From Candidatus Aminicenantota bacterium (GTDB taxonomy: Bacteria; Acidobacteriota; Aminicenantia; Aminicenantales; UBA8522), in assembly GCA_017886205.1 (NCBI GenBank), contig JAFNEO010000031.1:1-64000 (forward strand): DNA of 64,000 nt, given 5' to 3'. The number at the start of each line of letters is the position of its first letter. The first letter of the stretch is position 1. Shown here one piece after another: positions 52,443 to 59,502 of the stretch. The translations under genes were made by a program, and so were the position numbers. Below the pieces are notes generated by a model. It ran no database searches and was not told where the DNA came from. It saw only the letters and a list, made by a program, of their open reading frames with translations.

Positions 52443-52611
52443 CTCCGTTTCCGTGATTTGAGTGATGATCGAGGGTGGGGTGGCACGGCGCCAGTCCCCG
52501 CAACGCCCGCAGCGGAAGGGGTTCCCCACGGGGGGATGGGTGGAGCGAGGACGGACGGGGACGCGTCGTGACAGGACCCCATTCCCTATCGATGTCATCA
52601 CGGAATCGGAG
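52443..52611 (+). repeat. Structured interspersed repeat A, copy 3
   Basis: Outer stem CTCCGTTTCCGTGAT (52443-52457) with ATCACGGAATCGGAG (52597-52611), one mismatch. The next helix joins ATCGA and TGGGGT to ACCCCA and TCGAT. The core stem (about 52482-52498 with 52554-52570) has a G-T wobble where copy 1 has G-C. It ends 73 bases before the alanine racemase start on the same strand, and fills the gap 52286-52684. Confidence 0.75.
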
Positions 52612-52684
52612 GTGCTTCCGCGAGGCAGCGAACTGCAGTTGCGATTACCATTTGTTTGCGATATAAACTGAAGCCGGAAATAGG

Positions 52685-53830
52685 ATGAGCAAGGCCGCTG
52701 ACCGCCGCTCGCTGCGCACCTGGATCGACCTCGACCGGACCGCGCTCGCTCACAACGTGCTCACCTTTCGCTGCCTCCTGCCTCCGGACTGCCGGCTGAT
52801 GGCCGTCTGCAAGTCGAACGCTTACGGGCACGGGCTCTACGACCTTGCGCCGGCGCTCCAGGAAATAGGGGTGGACTGGTTCGGCGTGGATTCGATCGTC
52901 GAGGCCGCGACCCTGAGGGAAAAGGGAATCCGCAAGCCGATCCTCGTCCTGGGCTACACCCTCCCCAGCCGCTTCGCCGAAGCCGCAAGGCACACGGTCA
53001 GCTTGACCGTCTCCAACCTTGAGAATCTCACCGCTCTGGCCGCCATGCGGAACACACGCCGGTTGAAGGTTCATCTCAAGTTTGATACCGGGATGCACAG
53101 GCAGGGCTTTCTCCCGTCCCAATGGGAAGCGGCTCTCGGGGTTGTCCGGAAGTTAGGACGGCGCGTCGAGGTCGAAGGGATCTACACCCACTTCGCGGCC
53201 GCCAAAGACCCTGGCCGTAGGGAGTACACTGAGCAGCAGATCGGGGAGTTCGAACGAGCCGTCGCTCGTCTCCGTGAAGCCGGTCTCAGCCCCATCCGCC
53301 ACGCGAATGCGACGGCCGGAGTTCTGAACTATTCGCAGGCCGCCTACGACCTGGCCCGGGTCGGAGTCGGTCTCATGGGCTATTGGCCGTCTTCCGAGAC
53401 GAAACGGGCCTGGGACACAAGGATCGTCTTGAAGTCGGTACTTTCCTGGCGGACCATTATCTCCGAGGTCAAAACGCTCAGGAAAGGGATGGGCATCGGC
53501 TACGACCTGACCGAGACCTTGAAGAAGCGCAGCCCAATCGGGGTCTGTCCTATCGGCTATTGGCACGGCTTTCCGCGGAGCCTCTCCCGTGTCGGCGAGG
53601 TACTTGTCAGGGGCCGCCGGGCCAAGGTCCTGGGGACTGTCTCCATGGACATGATCATCATCGACCTTAGCCAAGTGGACGGTGCCCGCGTCGGCGATGT
53701 GGTCACCGTCATAGGCCGGGACGGCAGCGAAGAGATCACCGCCTACGAAGTCGCCGGCCGGGCGGGCGTCTCCCACTACGAGCTTCTCACTCGCCTCAAC
53801 CCGCTGATCCAGAAATTCACCACCGGCTGA
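52685..53830 (+). CDS. alr: Alanine racemase
   Basis: 381 residues. It interconverts L- and D-alanine for cell-wall synthesis. PLP lysine K43 in MAVCKSNAYGHGLYDL and the catalytic tyrosine in GMGIGYDLTET; SMDMIIIDLSQVDGARVGD is the usual C-terminal domain segment. The ATG at 52685 has GGAAATAGG upstream. It lies on the same strand just after structured repeat A copy 3, so a role of that repeat in its expression is possible. Confidence 0.93.
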   Translation: MSKAADRRSLRTWIDLDRTALAHNVLTFRCLLPPDCRLMAVCKSNAYGHGLYDLAPALQEIGVDWFGVDSIVEAATLREKGIRKPILVLGYTLPSRFAEAARHTVSLTVSNLENLTALAAMRNTRRLKVHLKFDTGMHRQGFLPSQWEAALGVVRKLGRRVEVEGIYTHFAAAKDPGRREYTEQQIGEFERAVARLREAGLSPIRHANATAGVLNYSQAAYDLARVGVGLMGYWPSSETKRAWDTRIVLKSVLSWRTIISEVKTLRKGMGIGYDLTETLKKRSPIGVCPIGYWHGFPRSLSRVGEVLVRGRRAKVLGTVSMDMIIIDLSQVDGARVGDVVTVIGRDGSEEITAYEVAGRAGVSHYELLTRLNPLIQKFTTG

Positions 53831-53908
53831 GGCTGGGGCCGCCTACCGAAAAGACACCTTGGCCTCGGTGGGTGCAGCAGTTAATCCCCCTCCCCTCACA
53901 TCTCTTCC

Positions 53909-53927
53909 CTGTAAAGAAATTTTACAG
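53909..53927. promoter_or_regulatory. Palindromic upstream activator site
   Basis: CTGTAAA-GAAAT-TTTACAG is a perfect palindrome about 100 bases upstream of the sigma-54 promoter. Related CTGTAAA half-sites occur at 58489-58527. Its spacing suits an enhancer site of the NtrC-type regulator at 57129. Confidence 0.6.
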
Positions 53928-53996
53928 AAGGCCAAACGTTTCCTGTCTTAAACGATCTAATTAATTATTATTCAACTACTTATACAGAGATCCATC

Positions 53997-54012
53997 TGGC
54001 ATAAATCTTGCT
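53997..54012 (+). promoter_or_regulatory. Sigma-54 promoter of the sensor operon
   Basis: TGGCATAAATCTTGCT has GG (53998-53999) and GC (54010-54011) separated by 10 bases, the -24/-12 pattern TGGCAC-N5-TTGC. Transcription would begin near 54023. Confidence 0.75.
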
Positions 54013-54040
54013 CAATTTGCATTTGACAGTGTTCTTCCTT

Positions 54041-55663
54041 ATGCTTAAGAAACGCCCGATGTCATTTCCGAGATCTCGGATCCTCTTTTTTCTTTTTATT
54101 GTGATTGTTGTCTTCGCCTTGGCCCTGCAGAGTCGTACTCCGCGCCGGCAGTTCGAGAGACCCAGGTCGGGAGGGACCCTGCGCGTTCGAACGTTCACCC
54201 TCAACCCTTTTCAGCCAGACGTCGACCCGGCCGGCGGGGCCCACGTGTTCATCCTGAACCAGATCTTCGACGGCCTGGTCGGGCTGGACAAGAACTTGAG
54301 CGTCGTCGGTGTCCTGGCGGATTATTGGATGATCTCCGACGACGGCAGGACGTACACCTTTTTCCTGCGGAAAGGAGTGAAATTCCACCACGGCCGGGAG
54401 CTCGAGGCGGCTGACGTCAAGTTCTCGCTGGAACGATTGGTCAGCGCGGAGACGGAAGGTCCCTACTATCAATTCTTCACCTCCAAGGTCGTCGGCGCCC
54501 AGGAATACCGGGAAGGCAAAGCCTCGGAGGTGGTCGGGTTCAAGGTTCGCGACAGACGCACCTTCGAGATCCAATGGGAAAATCCCTATGTCTCGGCCCT
54601 CTATCTCCTGAGCATGGATTTCTGCAAGATCCTTCCCCGCGACCTCGTCCAGCGCCAAGGCCGCGGGTTCTTTCAAAGGCCGTCCGGAACCGGCCCTTTC
54701 AAGTTCGCCAACTGGCTGCGCAACTCGAGGCTGGATATCGTCGGCGTAAGGCTGGAGCGGAACAACGCCTACTTTCTCAGGAAGCCCTATCTCGAGGCTG
54801 TCGAATTCAACCCTTATTACACGCCGGAGCAGTTCCTGGCGGAGGATGTCGATATCATCCCTTACTCTTCAGACCGCCTGTCGGGCCGGGATATCCAGGT
54901 GTTGGAAGGGGAAACCTTCACTACGGCCTTCTTGATGATGAGCTGTCATCTTGCTCCTTTAGATAATCCGTCCGTCCGCCGGGCCATCTCTATGGCCATC
55001 GATAAAAAAGAAATCGCCAAGGCCGCCTTCCGGTTGGACACGAACCCTCAAGTGACCGACAATTTCATCCCGCCGCGGCTGCCGGGGTTCTATCCCGTTG
55101 AAACCAAAGAAGGGTCTAACTTGGAGGAAGCGAAGAAGATCCTGCTCCAGGAGGACTTTTCCGGAGAAAGCTCTTTTCCCCGGCTCACCCTTTTTCTCAA
55201 TGATCAACGGAAGGACGGTGACCAGAGGATCTACGAGGTCCTTAAAGAGCAGCTGTCCGGCTTGGGGATCAGCCTGCGGCTGAGAACATACCGCGATTGG
55301 GACGAGATCAAGTCCTGTAAGGAACCTTACCTGACGCTCCTCCATTGGAGCCTTGACTTTCCGGACCCCGAGAACATCGTCCTGCCGCTCTTTTTATCGA
55401 GTTCGGTCCTCAACCAGAACATTCTTCAATACTCCAACCCCCGGCTGGACGAGCTGGCCAAGGCGGCCGAGGTTGAACAGAGCCGGACTGGCCGAATCGC
55501 CCTCTTCCATAAGATCGAGGACCTCCTCCACGCCGACATGCCGGCCATCCCGCTGTTTTCCAGACAGCATCGCTTGGCCCTCCAGCCCTACGTGCGCGGT
55601 GTCAATCCCCCTCCGCTCGGGTTTTTCTATCTCGACGCCAAGGACATCTGGCTCGATAAATGA
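54041..55663 (+). CDS. Membrane-anchored family-5 solute-binding protein (sensor component)
   Basis: 540 residues from the ATG at 54041 (a TTG at 54008 lies inside the -12 element, so it cannot be used; 54059 is also possible). The N-terminal helix ILFFLFIVIVVFALAL is a signal anchor without lipobox. The rest is an SBP_bac_5 fold (GGAHVFILNQIFDGLVGLDK, SDDGRTYTFFLRKGVKFHHG, FQRPSGTGPFKF, NPSVRRAISMAIDKKEIAKA). Dipeptide/oligopeptide-type binding proteins usually accompany ABC permeases; here the next genes are a histidine kinase and its regulator. I infer a ligand sensor that feeds the kinase. The stop overlaps the kinase start by 4 bases. Confidence 0.82.
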   Translation: MLKKRPMSFPRSRILFFLFIVIVVFALALQSRTPRRQFERPRSGGTLRVRTFTLNPFQPDVDPAGGAHVFILNQIFDGLVGLDKNLSVVGVLADYWMISDDGRTYTFFLRKGVKFHHGRELEAADVKFSLERLVSAETEGPYYQFFTSKVVGAQEYREGKASEVVGFKVRDRRTFEIQWENPYVSALYLLSMDFCKILPRDLVQRQGRGFFQRPSGTGPFKFANWLRNSRLDIVGVRLERNNAYFLRKPYLEAVEFNPYYTPEQFLAEDVDIIPYSSDRLSGRDIQVLEGETFTTAFLMMSCHLAPLDNPSVRRAISMAIDKKEIAKAAFRLDTNPQVTDNFIPPRLPGFYPVETKEGSNLEEAKKILLQEDFSGESSFPRLTLFLNDQRKDGDQRIYEVLKEQLSGLGISLRLRTYRDWDEIKSCKEPYLTLLHWSLDFPDPENIVLPLFLSSSVLNQNILQYSNPRLDELAKAAEVEQSRTGRIALFHKIEDLLHADMPAIPLFSRQHRLALQPYVRGVNPPPLGFFYLDAKDIWLDK

Positions 55664-57132
55664 GACTATTGAGGCCGCGTCTCAAGATCTCTCTCTACAC
55701 CCGATTCATGATCGCCATCACCTTCATCCTTATCTTCCTCGTCGGCTCCATCCTTTTCCTCATCGAGCGGAGAGAAGTGCGGACCATCTTTGAGGAATCG
55801 AAGAGCCGGGGTGTCCTGAAGGCCCAGTACATCGCCAGTCTGAACCTGGAAAGCCTCACCTTCTGGGATGCGGTCGGGATCAAGAACAACATCGAGCGGG
55901 AGATCGACGACAGCCTGATTTATGTGGTTATTTACAATAAGTTCCGGAGCCCCTATGTCTTCACCGATCGCATCCGGGACAACGAGGAAATCAAGTGCTG
56001 CAGCCGGCTGCCGGAAAAGATCGCGCCGGAGATGTCGGCCGCCGGCCGGCGGGACTTCCGGCTGGACGGCAAGACGGTGCCGATCATCGAGATCGAAGTG
56101 CCTGTCTTCGCGGAAGGGTCGCCGGACTACTGGGGCTCGGTCAAGGTCGGGCTCTCGCTTGAGGAAAACCGGAAGGAGATCCGTCAGACCCGGCTGATGC
56201 TCATCCTCATCGGCTGCGGCGGTTTTCTCCTCGGTTTGGTGGGCGCGGGCGCGCTGGCCAAGCGGATCACCGGACCGCTGCAGAAGCTCGTGGAGGGGAC
56301 GGTGCGCATATCCAAGGGGGATTTCACCCAGACCATTTCCGTCGGCTCCCGGGACGAGATCGGTGACCTGGCCCGGAGCTTCAACGAGATGACCAAGGAT
56401 CTGCTGGAGACGCGCCGGCGGATGGAGGACGCCAACCGGAGACTTATCCAGGCCGAGAAGCTGGCTTCCATCGGCCGTATCTCCGCCTCCATCGCCCACG
56501 AGATCAGAAACCCCCTGACCTCGGTCAAGCTCAACATCCAGAAACTCATGCAGAACGAGCACCTGGACGAGGAGGAAAAGGAGCACCTCAGCATCTCCCA
56601 GGAGGGCATCGGCCAGATCGAGAAGTTCATCAAGGAACTGCTCAATTTCACCCGCGTCTCCGACCTCAACCCGGAGCGGTTCTCGGTCGTCCAGATTGTC
56701 GAGGAGTCCCTGAAGGTGATGCGGGACTCCTTCCAGGAAAAAAAGATCGTCCTGGAGAAGAACTTCGCGGCGGACCTCCCCGCGGTCGTGGTCGACGGGG
56801 ACAAGATAAGGCAGGTCTTCCTGAACATCCTCCGGAACGCCGTCGAGGCGGTGGAGGAGGGCGGCAAGATCGGACTGGCGCTTTCCCGAGTCAAGGAGAA
56901 CGGAGTCGCGAGGATCAAGGTTCGGATCTCCGATGACGGCTGCGGGATCCCGGAAAAGGACTGGGAAAACATCTTCGAGCCGTTCTATACGACCAAGGCG
57001 TCGGGGTTCGGGCTAGGTTTATCCAATGCCCGGAAGATCGTAGAGCAGCATCGGGGCTCGCTTAGAGTCACCAAGACAAAAGGGAAGGGGACGACCTTCG
57101 AGGTCCGCATCCCCTGCGAGGTGGAAACATGA
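55660..57132 (+). CDS. HAMP-type sensor histidine kinase
   Basis: 490 residues. Two membrane helices (about 17-35 and 177-200) flank a periplasmic region of about 140 residues. HAMP follows (RITGPLQKLVEGTVRISKGD), then HisKA with H280 in IAHEIRNPLTSVKLNIQKLM, and HATPase boxes NILRNAVEAV, SDDGCGIPEKD, GFGLGLSNARKI. It should phosphorylate the sigma-54 activator encoded immediately downstream, with which it overlaps by 4 bases. Input probably comes from the co-encoded solute-binding protein. Confidence 0.92.
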   Translation: MRLLRPRLKISLYTRFMIAITFILIFLVGSILFLIERREVRTIFEESKSRGVLKAQYIASLNLESLTFWDAVGIKNNIEREIDDSLIYVVIYNKFRSPYVFTDRIRDNEEIKCCSRLPEKIAPEMSAAGRRDFRLDGKTVPIIEIEVPVFAEGSPDYWGSVKVGLSLEENRKEIRQTRLMLILIGCGGFLLGLVGAGALAKRITGPLQKLVEGTVRISKGDFTQTISVGSRDEIGDLARSFNEMTKDLLETRRRMEDANRRLIQAEKLASIGRISASIAHEIRNPLTSVKLNIQKLMQNEHLDEEEKEHLSISQEGIGQIEKFIKELLNFTRVSDLNPERFSVVQIVEESLKVMRDSFQEKKIVLEKNFAADLPAVVVDGDKIRQVFLNILRNAVEAVEEGGKIGLALSRVKENGVARIKVRISDDGCGIPEKDWENIFEPFYTTKASGFGLGLSNARKIVEQHRGSLRVTKTKGKGTTFEVRIPCEVET

Positions 57133-58478
57133 GATCGGTACTGATCATCGATGATGACCCGCTGATCCGCAAGACGCTGTCCGGCCATCTTTCCAAACAG
57201 GGTTTCGACGTCCAGTTGGCGGAGGAAGGGGAGGAGGGGGTCCGGAAATTCCGGGAGTTCGGCCCGGATGTCGTCATCCTGGATGTCCGTCTTCCCGATC
57301 TCGATGGGCTCGAGGTCCTCCGGCAAATCAGGGACCTGAACAAGAAGACTTACGTCCTGATGATGACGGCCTATGACGATATGAAGACGACCGTCGAGGC
57401 CATCAAGCTCGGCGCCTTCGAGTACCTCGTCAAGCCCCTCAACTACATCGACCTCGACCTGACCGTGGCCAAGGCGTTCCAGGTCCGGGCGCTGGAACAG
57501 AAGGTCAGCTATCTCGTCGAGGAGAGACAGAAGGAATACACCATCGATAACATCATCGGCCGTTCGCCGCAGATGAGGGACGTGTTCAAACTCATCGGGT
57601 CGGTGGCCAACACGCGGGCGAACGTCCTGATCCAGGGCGAGAGCGGGACGGGCAAGGAGCTGGTCGCCAAAGCGATCCACTACAACAGCCCCTATCGCGA
57701 CGAGCCCTTTATCGTCATCAACTGCTCGGCCATCTCCGATACACTGCTCGAGAGTGAGCTCTTCGGCCACGCCAAGGGCGCCTTCACCGACGCCGTCGCC
57801 GATACCAAGGGCAAGTTCGAGATCGCCGGCAAGGGCACCCTGTTCCTCGACGAGATCGGGGACGTCTCGCCCAACCTCCAGTCGAAGCTCCTGCGCGTCA
57901 TCGAGACCCGGGATTTCATGAAGGTGGGCGGCGAGAAGATCCTGAAGACGGAGGCCCGGATCATCGCCGCCACCAACCACGACCTCAAAGCGCTCATCGA
58001 GAAGGGCCATTTCCGGGAGGACCTCTATTACCGGCTGAAGGTGGTCGAAATCTTCCTGCCGTCGCTGCGCGAACGCAAAGAGGACATTCCTGAGCTCGTC
58101 GCTTACCTGCTGGAGAAGATCAACCGTGAGCTGCGCCGGAACGTGAGGAGAATCCCCCCCGAGGTGATGGCCGTCCTCCAGGACCTGCCCTGGCGCGGCA
58201 ATGTCCGGGAGCTCGAAAACGCCCTGACCCGGGCGGTCATCCTGTCCAAGGGCGATGTCATTCTCAAGGAGAACCTCCCCCTGGAGTCGGCGGAGAAAAA
58301 GCTCTTCCCCGGCGACCTGGTCGCGCTGCGCGAGGTGGAGCGCAACTACATCCAGCACGTCCTCGATGCCGCCCAGGGAAGCAAGACCCGGGCCAGCCAG
58401 ATCCTCCAGATCAGCCGTCCCACCCTGGACAAGAAAATAAAAGAATACCGGCTCCGGCTTACCCTCCCCGGCTCCTGA
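57129..58478 (+). CDS. NtrC-family sigma-54-dependent response regulator
   Basis: 449 residues. Receiver domain with phospho-acceptor D52 (VVILDVRLPDLDG). AAA+ domain with Walker A GESGTGKE (170-177), and KGAFTDA (216-222) in place of the usual GAFTGA, a variant at the residue next to the sigma-54 contact. Walker B is LFLDEIGD. A Fis-type helix-turn-helix (ASQILQISRPTLDKKIKEYR) ends the protein. It probably binds the CTGTAAA palindromes and drives the promoters at 53997 and 58588. Confidence 0.92.
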   Translation: MRSVLIIDDDPLIRKTLSGHLSKQGFDVQLAEEGEEGVRKFREFGPDVVILDVRLPDLDGLEVLRQIRDLNKKTYVLMMTAYDDMKTTVEAIKLGAFEYLVKPLNYIDLDLTVAKAFQVRALEQKVSYLVEERQKEYTIDNIIGRSPQMRDVFKLIGSVANTRANVLIQGESGTGKELVAKAIHYNSPYRDEPFIVINCSAISDTLLESELFGHAKGAFTDAVADTKGKFEIAGKGTLFLDEIGDVSPNLQSKLLRVIETRDFMKVGGEKILKTEARIIAATNHDLKALIEKGHFREDLYYRLKVVEIFLPSLRERKEDIPELVAYLLEKINRELRRNVRRIPPEVMAVLQDLPWRGNVRELENALTRAVILSKGDVILKENLPLESAEKKLFPGDLVALREVERNYIQHVLDAAQGSKTRASQILQISRPTLDKKIKEYRLRLTLPGS

Positions 58479-58488
58479 CCGATCCTGT

Positions 58489-58527
58489 CTGTAAACGAAC
58501 TTAACGGGCTGTAAACATTTTTGAGAA
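58489..58527. promoter_or_regulatory. Tandem CTGTAAA activator sites
   Basis: CTGTAAA-CGAAC-TTAACGG (58489-58507), an imperfect palindrome, and a second CTGTAAA (58509-58515) 20 bases on, in phase with two helical turns. They lie 60-100 bases before the sigma-54 promoter and match the perfect palindrome at 53909-53927. Confidence 0.55.
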
Positions 58528-58587
58528 AACCTCAGGGGAGGGGCGTATCTCCCCCCGCTGTTTCCTGGGGAGAAGGCGGCGTTAACT

Positions 58588-58603
58588 TGGCACAAAATCT
58601 GCT
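58588..58603 (+). promoter_or_regulatory. Sigma-54 promoter of the receiver-only regulator
   Basis: TGGCACAAAATCTGCT: GG at 58589-58590 and GC at 58601-58602, spacing 10, with a perfect TGGCAC -24 box. The transcription start is expected near 58614. Confidence 0.75.
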
Positions 58604-58630
58604 CTATGAGGTGCGAAAGAGGTCACGGGC

Positions 58631-59008
58631 ATGGCCGAGAAGAAGATCGTAGTCGTGGACGATGACGTATCCATCCGGAAAACGTTTCACCTGTTGCTCA
58701 AGAAACAGTATCGCGTCTTTTTGGCCAGGGATTCGGAGGAGGCGCTGCGCGAGTTCAAAAGCTTGAAGTTCGACCTGATCATCGCCGACCTCAAACTGCC
58801 TCGTCTCAGCGGGTTGGATCTGATCGCCCGCTTCCGCGACTTGGGCTATCGCGGTGAGGCAATTTTGATATCCGCCCATCCCGACCGGGTCTCCATCGAC
58901 GAGCTCAGCCGTCACGCCATCGGCCATTTCTTCGCTAAGCCACTGGACCTGAACGTCCTGAGTCGGTCGATCGACTATCTCCTGCAGACGAAAGTGGCCG
59001 TCGCCTAG
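58631..59008 (+). CDS. Single-domain response regulator
   Basis: 125 residues, a receiver domain only. Acidic pocket VVVDDD, phospho-acceptor D53 (LIIADLKLPRLSG), switch threonine replaced by Ser (AILISAHPDR) and conserved FFAKPLD lysine. No output domain, so it acts by protein contact, perhaps as a phosphate sink for the kinase or in a relay. It has its own sigma-54 promoter and upstream CTGTAAA sites, implying control by the NtrC-type regulator just upstream. Confidence 0.9.
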   Translation: MAEKKIVVVDDDVSIRKTFHLLLKKQYRVFLARDSEEALREFKSLKFDLIIADLKLPRLSGLDLIARFRDLGYRGEAILISAHPDRVSIDELSRHAIGHFFAKPLDLNVLSRSIDYLLQTKVAVA

Positions 59009-59020
59009 GCTCAGGAGAGG

Positions 59021-59167
59021 CTCAGGGCATGGGATTCGTCAGCCCGCTCGTTTCCCCAGCGAGGAAACTCGCTCCGCATCCTCCTTCGCTCTTCTCTCCT
59101 TTCAGTCGAGAAACCATGCCCGCTCAGTCGTCCACGGACTTCCTCACCCATACCCCTCGCCTTGGCT
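59021..59167 (-). repeat. Structured interspersed repeat B, copy 2
   Basis: Almost identical to 31391-31534. On the minus strand the end stem is GGGTATGGG with CCCATGCCC. The two changes from copy 1 both keep pairing on this strand only (a G-U to A-U and a U-A to U-G). It lies between convergent features, just after the receiver-only regulator. Confidence 0.7.
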
Positions 59168-59224
59168 AGAACGCAAATCGCCCGCTGCGCTGCGGAGGGC
59201 TTTCTGAGGGACTCCGGCATTTTC

Positions 59225-59375
59225 CCGAAACGCCGACCTTATTCAGGCCCCTCCTGATTGGCCAGGAGGGGTAGGGGTGGTTAATGAGGTTCAAACATTG
59301 TCTTGGAGACGTTTCGGAAAGGAAGTTAATCCCGAAACGCCGACCTTATTCAATCCCATCCTGATTCTCCAGTAT
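59225..59375 (-). repeat. CCGAAACG-ended repeat, one full and one partial copy
   Basis: The full copy spans 59225-59317, with ends CCGAAACGcC and GaCGTTTCGG and an inner hairpin CCCCTCCTG / CAGGAGGGG (59248-59271). A partial copy follows at 59331-59372. A related copy in opposite orientation lies at 63554-63680. Together with repeat B it fills the gap 59009-59502. Confidence 0.6.
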
Positions 59376-59446
59376 GGGGCTGACCCTTCGAGGTCGCTCG
59401 TTCATCCCCAAATGGCTGTGGCTCAGCCCAGAAGATGCATTGGAGG

Positions 59447-59477
59447 TTGAGGGAGATATTGACAGATCGTATACAAT
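59447..59477 (+). promoter_or_regulatory. Promoter of the CHAT gene
   Basis: TTGAGG (59447-59452), 17-base spacer, TATACA (59470-59475), overlapped by TACAAT. It lies downstream of an in-frame ATG at 59374 and so supports the start at 59503. Confidence 0.45.
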
Positions 59478-59502
59478 AGGGGTACTTTCTGCCCCAACGA
59501 GA

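Noticed and set aside
52462-52671. Open frame ending GRTGTRRDRTPF in repeat A
   Set aside because: The same peptide appears in the other copies only because the DNA repeat is conserved; base changes follow RNA pairing rather than codon position.
54008-54040. TTG start of the solute-binding protein at 54008
   Set aside because: The TTG is part of the -12 box of the sigma-54 promoter, so it would not be in the mRNA.
59100-59167. GAGGAAGTCCGTGG on the minus strand of repeat B looked like RNase P (P4 region)
   Set aside because: RNase P RNA has GAGGAAAGTCC and about 300-400 bases of further conserved structure; only a chance 11-base likeness is present, and in two copies.
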